A stretch of DNA of 64,000 nt from Portulaca oleracea (GCA_029582165.1 CM055876.1:18320501-18384500), one strand, 5' to 3'; counted from the first letter of the stretch, positions 34,094-46,128 are shown. A program made the numbers and translations. Notes: a model not told the origin generated them from the letters alone.

Positions 34094-35819
34094 TGTAGGA
34101 CCCCGGGAAAAGCGAGACCGTTTTTCTCCGTGATGCGCTACTTAAATGATCGGGAGTCGACTAAGGTTGCTTAATCCTTAAATAAGGATATTTTTATTTT
34201 CGAAATTCATTTTCGGGGTGGTGAAATTTTATTTATTTTACAAATCCGTTTTTCATTATTTAAATACTTGAAATTACACCAAAAATATGTTAAATATAAC
34301 TTAGAATTGGCCCAAACAGCAAATTCAAGCCCAAAAGAAAGCAACCGGATCGCCAAGAGCTGTCAAAACCCGCGCGGGTTTTGACAGTCCTTGGACTGGG
34401 CCGTCCGCTTTCCTGGGCCAGAGAAAGTGGGTCAGAAGCCATAAAACCCGTGCGGGTTTTACCGTTTCATGGCCCATTTTCTCTCGGTTTAAACCTTGAA
34501 TGTGATGAATGAGAAATGTTAAGTCATGTTTAATTATTTTTTAGTGTAAATTCAAATGTTAAATAATTAAATGAATTATAAAAAGAATAAATGAGTCGCC
34601 AGCCGATTTAAGGAAATCGACAAACCATAAAAAAATAATAAAAATGACTCCGGTCTACGAAACCCGATTCTAAGCTCGGGGATAAGGCTATGAATTCAAG
34701 AATTATAAAAGAGTCAAATTCAAGCTCGGGGGTAAGACAAACCATAAAAATTCTTGAAGTCGCCCGTTAGAAAATGGACTTTACTAAAATCGACATTAAA
34801 GTGAAATAAAGTGGGGAGAAGTTTAATAGATTTCGCAAGTTCAAATTCTTAACATGTAAGATAAAATGGAACTTTTGGTTTATAAAATATGCACATATAA
34901 TCGAAATTAAAGTACAAGTTACATGATTGAAATAACAATAATTAAAGAAAACATAAAAGCGAACCTCTTTGATTTAGGAGCCCGAATGCGCCGTTCGAAG
35001 ATCTTGACCTCACCTTGACTTGGTGAATCGATGGATGAAGGATGATTGTCAGAGGATTAGGATGGTAGTGTGGATGATATTTTTAGTGGAGTTATGGTAA
35101 TGAGAGTAATGAGAATGATGGAAGTATGATGAGAGTTTATGGGAGTAAGAATAATTGGTGAGAATGGGAGTATGATGGTGGTAGTTTATGAGAGTTGTTG
35201 ATGAAATGGATGGAAATATGGAATTTTGAGGGGAGATTTAAGTAGAGTATGAGTGTTGTGAAGGATAATTGATGGTGTTTTGGGAGAATTTAGATGATAA
35301 TGATGGTGGTAGTTGATGACATGAGTGGAAGAATGGAGGGGGTATTTATAGACGAAGAGGTGAGGGATTTGGAGGGAAAATCATGGGGACACATCCCCAT
35401 GATCATGTCATGCAATCACGTAGTCAAGGTTAGGGTTAAAAACACATGGGGCTAATATAAAGGAAGGGTGATCAAGGTGATTTTGGCGCCGGATTTTTGA
35501 AGATAAAACCCGCTCGGGTTTTGTAATGCCTCGGCACAGATCGCTGACGTGGACGTTGAACGACATGTTTTGGCCACATGATAACCCGCGCGGGGTTTGA
35601 CGTTTGGGCCGGGGCGCGCCTTGGGCCTGTCTTGGTTCTGGGGTGCCTCCTCGATTAAAACCCATTCGGGTTTTGTTACTGGAACTGGGGCGCTTCTTTT
35701 TTTTGTTGTTTTGCTTGCTTTGCTTATTGAACCAATGATCCATTTTGGGATCAGCCCAAATGCTTCATTCACACTTTTGGTAAGTCGGGATTATATTGGT
35801 GCAAATCCTGGTGTCTACA
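34094..35819 (-). repeat. 5' LTR of the outer element
   Basis: This 1726-bp LTR runs TGTAGGACCCC to GGTGTCTACA. A minus-strand TATA box (TATAAATA) lies at plus 35343-35350. It carries at least five palindromes of the type AAAACCCG-nn-CGGGTTTT (34361-34386, 34443-34460, 35505-35522, about 35583-35598 and about 35656-35673). It is longer than the inner LTR and diverged in sequence. Confidence 0.9.
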
Positions 35820-37870
35820 CCTGCCAGCGTCCGGGAAAGCGCTGTCTTCCACCGTCCTGTCGTGCCTGCGACGAGCACGGTAATGCTCGTGATTGTCTAT
35901 TACTTTGAAGCTGTTGCTGCACCGCTTGTCCGGTAGCGCCCGCGACCTGTGCGTAGCGCCCGTGACCTCAAGTTTCTCCTGTGCGTGATGTTGCCCTTTA
36001 ACGCTGTGTTTTATTTTTGAACCCCCTTAATATAAATACCCCCCTGCACTGTTTTAGATAGTTTTTCCAGATTTTTGATGTTATGCTTATGCATTTTAGG
36101 TTTTCCCTAATTTTCTCTCAAACCTTGTTATCTTTATCTAATCAATTTGGTGGTGATTCAAGTCATTCCTTTAGTGATTATTTGGTGGTTTATTCTTTAT
36201 GATAATCATGGTGGGGTGTTAGGCCTAGGGTTGTGGACTCTCCTTGCTCAAGGTCATATACTCATATCCATTCCTTTGGGTGTTCAAGCCTTTGTTGATT
36301 GTTGATTCTCCATCATCCACTCAAGCTAATCTCCATTCCATCACGCGACGGTAATGCTCCATAAAGCTTGTAAGGCTCGTGAGAATGGAAAATTGGACGA
36401 AATATGTTATGTTTGATAATCCAAGTTCCAAAACAAAATTACTTTATTCACATAATTGGAACGTGTGTTTTTGATAGATTTTTTTATGTGTTGTGAATCC
36501 ACAATCATAAATTATTTTCACTATCGCTATAAAATTACTTTATTTTACATCCTATAATTGTTATTTTGAATTAATTAATTTTCAATCTTATATCTTTATT
36601 TGACTTTATTATACATTTTTTTTACTATTTTCTATTTTAAGAGATCCCCTTTATTATCACTTTGTAGGTTAACAAAATGAATGACAACAAATAAGTATTG
36701 GCTCGTTAAAGCTCGGGAGGGCTCAGGAGCCTTGGCGAGCCAAGCTACAAGCCTCACTTTACAGGTCGCCAAGCCTTGAGTCTGCCAAGCTCGGGCTCGG
36801 CTCGACTCATTGCCAGTCCTAATGATTAGTCAATGTCCGCTTAACCGACTTATCTGGTTTTGTTCATAGTTTTTCGAACAACATAATTTGATTAAGCGGA
36901 CCGAAAAGAAAAGAACTGAAGCAAAATGAGTAATATTTATTTTGAAAACGAAAATAATGTAATTTATTACATGCACCGGGAGCACGTGAAGCATGTACTC
37001 TAAATACTACGATTATTTATTTTTTTTGTTTTGGTAAAAATATTATGATTGTGGTATTCCTTAATCCTTATTATTATGATTATTGACTCTTGTTGTTATG
37101 ATTTTCACTACAAATATTATGGAGCACATATTCTAGGTGCATGTAATATATGTTGAGAAAATAACTTTAGGCCTTTTCTCGCAGTTTTCCAATACTCCAA
37201 TAAGAAAAAGACCTTGGTTGACAAACAATTGCTAGTTGTTGACTGCTTGTATCGGCTGTTTATTATTGGCTATTTGAAAAAGTTGTGTTTGGTAAAATTA
37301 ACTGTTTCTGAAAAGGTATTTGTTGAAATTTCATTTATATCCTTTATAAGTAATATTTTAGGATAACATCTATGTAATGTTAGACAACATTGCACTAAAA
37401 TATTTTTTTTCACAATAAGTCATTCTTAATAGATTGTTCTATCACCTCAAAGAAAAATAGATACTAACCACCTATTGAAAATTAACTAATTGAGATAAAA
37501 CAACTAATCAAATAAACTGTTTACTAAACATGGATTGGATAACCTATTTTTCTCCAACAAACCAAATTTTAAAATAAACTATTTACCTAATGGGGGCCCC
37601 CAGAAAAAAGAAGAAGTTATTTTTCATTAGAGAAATGTCCAACTCCAAGCCCATGAATATAGATAGATGGGTTATTGACCATGAAGGACGGCCCATATAC
37701 ATTATTGACAATTTGGTACTGCAGGGACTCTAAAGTCCTTTTTTTCATTAAAATGTAGGGACAGGGTTAGGTGACGTGGGTACATATGTGGCGGTTTTTT
37801 TGGTTCAAATGTAAAAACCGGTTTGGTTTTTTTTTTTATTTGTAAGATAAACATGAATTTGTGATGGGTG
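35820..37870. other. Intergenic DNA with an LTR-like promoter fragment
   Basis: No gene is seen. The first 350 bp are GC-richer and contain TATAAATACCCCCCT (TATA at 36031-36038). This 15-nt core is identical to the promoter core of the LTR element at 53154-57526. Further on, near 36700-36830, a GCTCGGCTCGACTCATTGCC stretch resembles the end of an hAT-type MITE. The remainder is AT-rich and featureless. Confidence 0.4.
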
Positions 37871-37881
37871 CCAAAAGTAGA

Positions 37882-38014
37882 TGAAGAAGAAGAAGAAGAA
37901 CGCTACAGAAGAAGAACGCTGCAGAAGAAGAAGAAGAAGAAGAAGAAGAAGAAGAAGAAGAAGAAGAAGAAGAAGAAGAAGAAGAAGAAGATGATGATGA
38001 TGATGATGATGATG
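37882..38014 (+). repeat. Trinucleotide microsatellite (GAA)n then (GAT)n
   Basis: An interrupted GAA tract (with GAACGCTACA / GAACGCTGCA interruptions) becomes a pure AAG run at about 37924-37990. It then switches to ATG/GAT repeats up to about 38014. Such tracts are length-variable. Confidence 0.95.
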
Positions 38015-38645
38015 TATCTATGGCTCATAAACATCCAACTGTGAATGGAACAAAGCATTTGATATATATACATGACTTGACATCAGTCACTCTCAGCTGC
38101 TAAGTGGACATGTTTGCATTTGTTAATGGATACCTTAATCTGACTGCGTCTGTGATTGTCCAAATTGATGGAGTTTGACAGCAAAAATGGATGATTGGAG
38201 TTGTCAAAATGGTATCTATAGCGTGGGATTTGCAATGCCACTGACGGAGGTGCTAAGTGCTAACTGCTCTTTGTGATGTGTACAACATTTGAGGACAGCT
38301 GGTGGCATGTTTTCAGTAGTAAAATTGGGGAAAAAAATTTTCAAGCCAAAACCAACAAATTGAATACTACACAACTGCACTATTTTTTATCAGCAACACT
38401 CAGTTACAACGAATGTAAATGGAGGTACAAATATACACCAACAAATTGATGTCTCTACCAGCAACATCTGAGCGGCAGGACTACAATCTAGGTGGTGGTG
38501 GTGTGATGAGAAACACCGTGCAGTCCACATTGTGATGCCTTTGATGTTTCAAATCCTTCAATTCAGTTCTTCTTCTTCTTCTTCTTTTGGGTTGTTGTTT
38601 CTTCTTCGAATGAATGAATGCATAATGATTGGTCATATATGTTGT

Positions 38646-38797
38646 TGGATAACAATATAGTAAACCTATGATAACAATATAGTAAACCTTGGATAACAAT
38701 ATAGTAAACCTAGGATAACAATATAGTAAACCTAGAATAACAATATAGTAAACATTGAATAACAATATATATGTTGACCTTGGATAACAATATAGAT
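38646..38797 (+). repeat. 22-23 bp minisatellite
   Basis: About six copies of ATAACAATATAGTAAACCTNGG are present, the last two degenerate. The reverse strand reads as a repeated peptide only because the unit is in phase. Confidence 0.9.
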
Positions 38798-39431
38798 GAT
38801 AATGGGTCCCGGATCCGGTCTAGACCCTATCGGATCCTGCCCATTAAGATGGCCAGATGGGTATGGGTCCAAAATTTTTGGATTCAGTGCGTCTGGGGCG
38901 CGTTCGGGTCTGGAAGAAAAATAGTGAGCCCGGGTCCAAGCATGGACCCACGGACCCAACTCGTGGACCCTTAAAAAAATAAACATATATAATTTTTTAC
39001 TTTGAAAAAATAAAAACCCAAGTACTACACTACTACTCATCTACCGCTTGACGCCTGCTGAGATTCTTGGGAGTATGAGGCTTGTTGAAGTGTTGACTTC
39101 TATTTTTTAAAACCCCAATATACTATTTTTTCCTTGTAAATGTTTTTATTGTGTTAAAAATAAATGTATTTAAACATAATAATTATTATTATACATGTGT
39201 ACAAGGTTAAAATTAACCTAACAAATTGATAAATCTAGTAAAAATGCATAATAGAGTTGGACCCGCTAAGGACCCGTGGACCCTTGGATCCGCCGAGTCT
39301 GAGTCTGGGTCTGTGTCTGAATTTTGGGACCCATCAGGTCTCGGGGCGGGTCCGGGTCCAAAAAAATTTGGGCGAGTCCGAGTTTGGGTCCAGCTGGACC
39401 CGCCCCAAACCCTGCCCCATTGCCATCCCTA
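38793..39431. mobile_element. Possible hAT-type non-autonomous element
   Basis: The right end, CCCCATTGCCATCCCTA, is a terminus seen in plant hAT elements. The left edge, TAGATGATAATGGG, is an imperfect inverted match. Inside, both flanks are rich in GGACCC/GGGTCC words around an AT-rich centre. No clear 8-bp target duplication is visible, so the left boundary is uncertain. Confidence 0.4.
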
Positions 39432-39439
39432 ATGGCAAT

Positions 39440-39620
39440 TATTGGGCGGGGAATTCCCAAACCCGACTGGGGCCCTTCCCGCTCTGTGGAAAATTCCCAG
39501 CACCCGATCGGCACGTGTTCGGGTTTTGAATCCTCGCGCGGGGACAGGGTGGGTACGGGGACAATTATTTCCCGTCCCCGTCCCCGTCCCCGTCCCGCTT
39601 TCCTCCGTGGGGTAAAATTC
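39440..39620. repeat. GC-rich GTCCCC repeat stretch
   Basis: The sequence is dominated by CCCGTCCCCGTCCCCGTCCC and GGGGACAGG words, resembling the GGGGACGGGGA arms of plant hAT-type repeats. It is an isolated GC peak in AT-rich DNA. I see no gene. Confidence 0.5.
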
Positions 39621-39767
39621 TCTGCACCCCCGTCCTCACATAGTCTAAAATTACATATATACCGTTAAAGTTATTGAATTATATATCTAAACAGTAAGGA
39701 TATTATTGTAATTTTATCTGTCCAATATATTTAATTATCAAATATCTCATATTCTCATTCTAATTTT

Positions 39768-39822
39768 AAAGTTGTGGAACCCTTTGAATCAAAAAAAAAA
39801 AAAAAAAAAGTTGTGGAACCCT
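39768..39822 (+). repeat. Tiny poly-A insertion flanked by 16-bp direct repeats
   Basis: The 16-bp word AAAGTTGTGGAACCCT occurs at 39768-39783 and 39807-39822. Between the copies lie seven bases (TTGAATC) and an A-run. This is the signature of target-primed retroposition with extreme 5' truncation, although replication slippage is possible. It lies 230 bp upstream of the IMP4 start codon. Confidence 0.6.
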
Positions 39823-39955
39823 AAAAACTGCTATACTACTGCCGCTACATTACAATTGCTCCCGCCTCCCAGCTCCTCTGACCTCTCTCACCTCTCGTCC
39901 TGTCCGCAGACTCGCAGTCCTCCTCTTGTCGGCCTTCTTCAACGACTGAGGAGAG

Positions 39956-40002
39956 AAACCCTAAACCCTCGGCTCTGCAAAGAAAGACATAGGTAGGGTT
40001 TA
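39956..40002 (+). promoter_or_regulatory. Telo-box motifs in the IMP4 leader
   Basis: AAACCCTAAACCC lies at 39956-39968, and the reverse-orientation word TAGGGTTTA lies at 39994-40002. Telo-boxes are characteristic of plant ribosomal-protein and ribosome-biogenesis genes. The promoter shows no TATA box and is pyrimidine-rich (39840-39945). Confidence 0.7.
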
Positions 40003-40049
40003 TATTCATACTTGTGCCGCTTCGGAAAAAGTTGAGAAAGTAGGGAACG

Positions 40050-43000
40050 ATGTTGAGACGGAATCAACGACTGAGGAGAGAGTATTTGTATCGGAAAAGC
40101 TTAGAAGGAAAAGAACGTTTGCTCTATGAGAAGAAGCGCAAAATCCGAGAAGCTCTTGAAGGTCCTTACCTCTCATCGATATAGGAATTGGTTGATTCTT
40201 TTGTGATTCTGTTTTAACGCTATTAATTTATTGTAGAGGGCAAGCCAATTCCCACCGAACTCAGGAATGAAGAAGCACAACTTCGCCGGGAAATCGATCT
40301 CGAAGATGATAATACTGCTAGTATGTATACCTTGGACCCTTTTGATTTCAGATTATAATTGCCATTTTTAGTGTCTTCTGGAAGAGTTCATGTAATTTTA
40401 GCTCTATCTGCATGTTTTGTCTTCTGTGATGTACTAAGCATTTAGTTATTAGTATTTTTTTGTTTAGGGTTTAGGGTGTAGGGTTTAGGAGAGGGTATAT
40501 GGAAAAGCCTAGCTTTTGTTTTATTGAGGCTGCTTTAGTCAAGTAAAGTTTAGTTCTTTGTTGCCTCTTAGATGATTTTAGTCTGGTGTTGTGAGGAAAT
40601 CAATATTGTAATTTACTAATGGGTGCAGATGGGTTCTCATCGTAGTTATAAATATTATGATGATTGTGATGACATGATTTGTTTTCCAATCTTTGAGAAA
40701 CTGAGATAGTATGACGCGTTAAACATGTTCAAATTGACATGTCGTAGTTCTGCTCTGTTTGCCATTATATGCCCAGTATTTTCCTTTTGTCTTGAAATTT
40801 TGCTTTTTGAATTTTATTGTACATGTGTTTATGATCTGCCAGTCTTGTAGACCATGTAATGATGCTCTTGTTGCTACATAGTTCCTAGGTCTGTTATAGA
40901 TGATGAATATGCCAAAGCAGCTGAGAGAGATCCAAAAATTCTTATCACAACGTCAAGAGATCCCAGCCAACCACTTACACAGTTTGCAAAGGTTGGTTCA
41001 GGCCGTGGTTACCTTCCTTTGTCTCACACGTGATAGATTGAATTCTGTTTTTTCATGTTTGATGTGTATATGATGGATACTGTTGCTGCAGGAACTGAAG
41101 TTTGTATTCCCCAATGCAGAAAGAATGAATAGAGGTGGCCAGGTTGGTTACTTCGTACTGGATTTTCATTGCTCTTCCATCTTGTTTCATGTTTATTTAA
41201 TTTACTGCTTTTTGGTTTGTAAACTAAACAATACCCCCCCCCCCCCAAAAAAAAAGAAAGGGGTAAAAACAAAACCTTAAAAGATTGAGCATGGACGGAT
41301 ATTTGTAGATAGCTTATTTAGCCGTTATCATAAGTAATGTACTCACCTAATTAAGTCCTTTGTGTGAGCAAGGCAAATGTATCAGCTATTTTTTGGTTCT
41401 ATTTTCTCTTTCTTCTTGCTCTGTATCTCTGTGTTCAACAAAATGATGATACTGTAATTTTAGGTATTTCACGCATTCGATGCTTGAATTTATCGCAGGT
41501 CTTATTGAAGGTTGGTTTAAGAAATTAGCATTTGCTAAGCCTTTTGTCTTGTTGCTATTATTGCAGGTTATTAATGAGATTATCGAATTTTGTCGATCTC
41601 ATGAGTTTACAGATGTCATATTGGTTCATGAGCACCGTGGTGTCCCAGATGGACTAGTTATTAGCCATTTACCTTTCGGCCCAACTGCTTACTTTGGATT
41701 ACATAATGTGGTATGTATTTTGTTGCGGTGCTTTTGCTTGAGTCCCTCTCTTTTCTCCCATCTTTTTTTTTTTTGCCTAATCATGATCTATTGGATATCA
41801 GTTCTGATCCCTTAATGATATTTAGGTAACCAGACATGACATTAAGGACAAGAATTCAATTGGAACGATGCCAGGGGTTTATCCCCATCTGATTCTTAAT
41901 AATTTTACTACCAAGGTATGCATTGTTTGAGTGGCATGTTTTTATTTTGTTGATAGTGATAGCATTAAATACCATTTCATATTGTTTTTAAACTCCTGAA
42001 TTTACTGTCTAGTCCTTGAGAGGAGGGCACCTTGACATTTCGGTTTGATATCTGGTTTTTCAATTTAGTTTGTATATAATAATTTTTTTGGTTTGCTTAT
42101 TAATTATCAGAATCTATATCTCCTGACTGTGAACAATGTATGCCTACCTCCCCCCTCCCTCCACCCCCTCCCCCCTCCCCCCCCCAAAAAAAAGGCTTGT
42201 ATGAGCTTTCTTCTCGTTGCTGGTTTGCCACATTCAGGTTATCTTTCGCACAGAACTTACACTGGTATTTGGAATTGTGTCTCAGTCTGACCATGACTTG
42301 CAGCTTTCTTTTACACATTTACAATACCCATTTTTCTTTAAGTGGCTCTTAGATCCACTGATGATTTCCATGCCTCTATTGATCTTCTCTTCCCTTTGAG
42401 TAGTTCTTGCCATTCTTATTCTTCTCAAATGCGTGCCATGGATTGATCTCAAATACATAACATGGATAGATAAATGGATTCTATTTCTCCTGCTGTTTGG
42501 GCAATTGTCCATAAAAATATTATGCTATTGGCAAATATTGTCTACAAACATATGGCAGCACCCCGTTCTGCACGTTATGTGTTTTCCTTATAAGCTTTCT
42601 GGCAATTCTTCACAGGATTTTATGAGTAGAAGTGGAAAGCAATTTTCACCCCTTGATTGATTTTATTAATGTATGTTATTTTGTATGATCCCCCCCTTTC
42701 CCCACCTCAAGCTCCTCCATTAAGGATATGCTATGGAGCTGTAATTCCTGTTACCATCTTGCTCCTATGTAGTAGTCCAAGTTTTGCTTCATGGTTGTCT
42801 AGGGTGAAAGTGTAGGCAGTGGCGAATCCAAAAATTTATCTCTATGGGGTCCTACTTGTATCAATCACATTTTAGATATTTTCCTTCACGACTTAAGTCA
42901 TGTTTACTAGTTACTAGCTCTATTTTCATTGTTAGAATTAGTTTCACTATAATTAATTTTCAATTGAAAAAGGATCTAATGTGGAAGATTGCATCTTTGT

Positions 43001-46000
43001 TGTCTTAGAATTGAAATTAGAGTAGTGTAAAGAATGTGAATAATTTACTAAAAAATTACAATTCAATCAAAAAACCAAAACCAACACTCTAAAATCCTGC
43101 CTAATTGAGGTATGGAAGGGTCGGATGTAGCAGCCTTAGCCTAAATTTTACAATTTAGAGAGACTGGTTCCAATTGACCTATGATTTATAAATTGTTCGC
43201 TACCTACTACTCCATGGAAGTGAAGAGGAGGAGGCTTCATCAGACAATTTACTTCAGTCTAATACAATCCAATCCAATCAACATATTGTACAAATTAAAA
43301 GATCAAATTAATTATTATATGTGCATATCCTATTAGAAAAAATAGAAAAAAATAAGAATAATAGGCCTATAGGATTGAACCTTTTGTTCTTTATAAGTAC
43401 TCCCTCTGTTCCATATTGATTGTCTTCATTGCCCTTCTTTGACTAAGAATTTCTTATAGCATGTTTTATTAAAAAATTACTATATTAAACTCCTACTATA
43501 ATGTTTTTTGTTATAAATTAAATGATAGTACTTTCATATAATAGAACATAGTATATGTTGGGAAAGCAATGATGTGTGGATGACAATTAATATGAAAAGG
43601 AGGGAGTAGTAATTTATAAGAACCAACTATCAACAATTAATTTTTATGGGGTCCATTCAATATCGATATAAATCTTTTCCTAACATATATGTTATATATA
43701 ATAGATTTTGTAATTTTTAATGGGCTCCATGGACCCCGTTGTTACTTACGTGGCTCGGCCACCGAGTGTAGGATGTTTGGATTGCTACTCAGATGTAGAA
43801 TATACTATATGGTTCTATTGACCTCTTGTTGCATCGTTCTATAATTCCTTTTTTTTTTGTCAACTTAAATAATTTGACTAATCTGATATTCTCTTTGTGA
43901 TTTTGACCTTTAACAGCTGGGGGAAAGGACAGCAACAATCCTGAAGCATCTGTTTCCTGTGCCAAAGCCAGACTCAAAGCGAATAATTACTTTTGCTAAC
44001 CAATCTGACTATGTTTCATTTAGGTTAGTGTGTAACAGCTTGTTTGCTAGAGCTTCTTTCAATTGAATTTATCTGTGACTACATGATATTACTTCTCCAA
44101 AAGTGTTCAAAGGTGGTCAAGATTCTATTTAGAATGTCTGGTATTATATTTTTAATTACCTTTGCCCCAATGTCCTTCAAGTGTAGTTTATGGATTGCTT
44201 TATGAAAGCTTGGATGGATATTCCCTTCATTGTGGCTAAAACACAGTATTTGGTAGTGACTAACTGATAGACTAATAAATGCTTTGCTATATGCAACAGA
44301 TACATCAATCAATAACTGAATGATATTTTACTGTGTGTACTTTTCTGAAAAGGTATAGGTCCACATTCAAATCAAATACACCAGAAGTCCTGTAGTAAAG
44401 CAGAGTTGGTGTGTGTTTGTGTTTTGGGGGGGGGGGGGATGTAGCACTGTAGCATTCATACCTTGAATTAAGAAATTCAAAGAGACTGATACACGTTAAC
44501 CCAGGGTTTTAAAATCGTTCACCACTTATAACTCTGGAAAAGAAGTAGAAGGGGTTCAGATTTCATCAATTGTAAGTTAAGCTGAAAATGGTCACTGAAT
44601 GGAACAATGAGGAGTATTTAGAAAGCTTAAAAAAGGGATGATGTTGTTCTTCTTTGTGCTGAAAATTTGATGAGCAGCCCTTCTGGTGTTCAGTCTTTGT
44701 GCTAAAAATTTGTGCTGAATTTGGCTTATCTGAGAATCTTGGGATATAGTAGATTAGTAGGAAATTAAAATTTCCTAAATCATTATTCTCTGTGAGTTAG
44801 ATGTGCCATTGCTGCTGACTTGCTGAGGAAGAGCTTGTAATGGTTTTCTATGAAGTAAACTTATCCTCAGGTTTTCTGCATGTTGATTAAATTGGTCCTC
44901 ATCTGACTGAGACTGAGTGGTGGATTTCAGCGTCATAGGTTGAATTATCCTGGTCGGATGACACTTATTGAATTTATGAACAATTGCAGGCATCATGTTT
45001 ATGAAAAAAAAGGTGGTCCAAAATCAATTGAGTTGAAGGAGATAGGTCCACGTTTTGAGCTACTGTTGTATCAGGTACGCTACATGGTTCCTAGTTCATT
45101 TTGTAGAGCTAGAGAAATCTGGCTGCTGCTTATTCCTCTAAATTTAACTTAACCATTTGGTAAGGCCTCATTATGAGACCCAAATGTCCTTTGTGGGGTC
45201 ACCCGAATACCTGTGAGATGGTCTTGTAACAAACCAAGTAGTTCCCTTGTGCATCTTGTGAACCAACAGCAGTAACTGGCAGTTTAGCGACTGCTGCTTA
45301 TGGTTGTGTGTAATTCTTGTATTTTGTTGACTGTTATCAGAATTATATTTTTTTTGTTGGGATGCCGTGCTGTTACGGTGGGCTTTCTATTGATTCTTGA
45401 ATGAAGACATCTCTGTTACATTTATATGAATTCATTGGCGGATCTAGACTTTGAAATTTGGGGTGTCCACTTAACAATATTTTGCATTGTTAGACTACTT
45501 TATTAAATTGGACACCCTTAATAATGCTTCTTTTGAGTGCCCACTTAAACATATACATACAATAACCTTCTAAGATATGATAGGCTGTTTATTTTTTTTT
45601 CCGGACCAAGGGTGTCTAAGAGGACATCCTTGAGTCCAGTGGGGATCCGCCTCTGTATGAGATACTGGTTCCTCATATTGATGTCTTTGGGGCAACCGTG
45701 TATCATTTGATTCTGTTGAACCCTGTCTTCCCTAGAAAAACTTTCCTGGGAAAATATAATTTATAGTGTTTGACTTTATATCCTAAAATCCTGGGCAAGT
45801 GTATAGGAAAGTTTTTAATGTTTGGTTGAAGTTGTAACTTTCCCAGGAAAATGTTTGAAATGTCCAAGACATGGGTACTGATATGTGAATCCTAATCCTG
45901 TTACATAGCTTTCCTACTTCACATTCCCCTTCCCTCTATTCCCTCCTCATGACGTGTAAACGTTCAATGCAGAAACTTTTGCGAGTTTTTATTTTTAACT

Positions 46001-46128
46001 TACCTCCTAAATCTAATGTTTTCTGCCAGATTAAACTTGGAACAGTGGAGCAGAAGGAAGCCCAGAATGAATGGGTTCTAAGGCCCTACATGAACACAAC
46101 TAAGAAAAGGAAATTTCTTGGCGATTGA
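40050..46128 (+). CDS. IMP4: U3 snoRNP component IMP4 (Brix domain), complete
   Basis: There are nine exons: 40050-40161, 40237-40320, 40882-40991, 41092-41142, 41567-41710, 41826-41915, 43917-44023, 44990-45074 and 46030-46128. All introns are GT-AG and the product is 293 aa, the usual length for the family. IMP4 is a nucleolar protein of the SSU processome. It works with MPP10 and IMP3 to pair U3 snoRNA with pre-rRNA for 18S processing. The N terminus is basic ([20 protein letters not shown]). The Brix domain starts at [13 protein letters not shown] and includes [26 protein letters not shown] and [15 protein letters not shown]. The C terminus is KKRKFLGD. The start is the first ATG after the telo-box leader. 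Introns 6-8 are long because of transposon insertions, but the exons show no damage. Confidence 0.97.
42817..43764. mobile_element. Non-autonomous hAT element in IMP4 intron 6
   Basis: This 948-bp element starts CAGTGGCGAATCC, and its inverted end reads TGGCTCGGCCACCG. A perfect 8-bp target duplication, AGTGTAGG, lies at 42809-42816 and 43765-43772, as expected for hAT. It has no transposase frame. A Stowaway MITE is nested inside. Confidence 0.9.
43400..43606. mobile_element. Stowaway (Tc1/Mariner) MITE nested in the hAT element
   Basis: This 207-bp element has ends CTCCCTCTGTTCCATATTGA and, inverted, GGAGGGAG. The target duplication is TA (43398-43399 and 43607-43608). CTCCCTC(C/T)GTTCC is the classic Stowaway terminus in plants. 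The nesting shows that it arrived after the hAT element. Confidence 0.92.
45433..45655. mobile_element. hAT-type MITE in IMP4 intron 8
   Basis: This 223-bp element has ends CATTGGCGGATC and, inverted, GATCCGCCTCTG. The flanks TATGAATT and TATGAGAT form an imperfect 8-bp duplication. It has no coding capacity. Confidence 0.75.

Larger units (their letters stand above)
1..35819 (-). mobile_element. Outer (older) Tat-lineage Ty3/gypsy retrotransposon, 3' end beyond the left edge, interrupted by three insertions
   Basis: This is a degenerate LTR retrotransposon read on the minus strand. Its 5' LTR is 34094-35819, its primer-binding site 34073-34090, gag-protease 32803-29666, and RT/RNase H 29558-26948. 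The polyprotein stops abruptly at 26948 and resumes at 8418 with integrase. This is because a second element (8419-26947) is inserted and flanked by the 5-bp duplication CCAGC. The plus-strand extra gene lies at 291-7175 and is itself split by a CACTA element. A second RNase H domain and a protease of DNGS type place it in the Tat/Ogre group by family knowledge. Many stops and frameshifts mark it as old. The five bases after its right end are CCTGC; the matching left duplication is outside the window. Confidence 0.9.

Noticed and set aside
35408..35908. Small frames across the end of the outer LTR
   Set aside because: They cross the LTR boundary and translate the AAAACCCG palindromes. No protein family is recognisable.
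37882..38014. CRISPR-like or coding repeat
   Set aside because: It is a simple GAA/GAT microsatellite without spacers, in a eukaryotic genome.
42093..42352. Pro-rich small frames in IMP4 intron 6
   Set aside because: They arise from C-rich low-complexity sequence inside an intron and have no homology to the exons.
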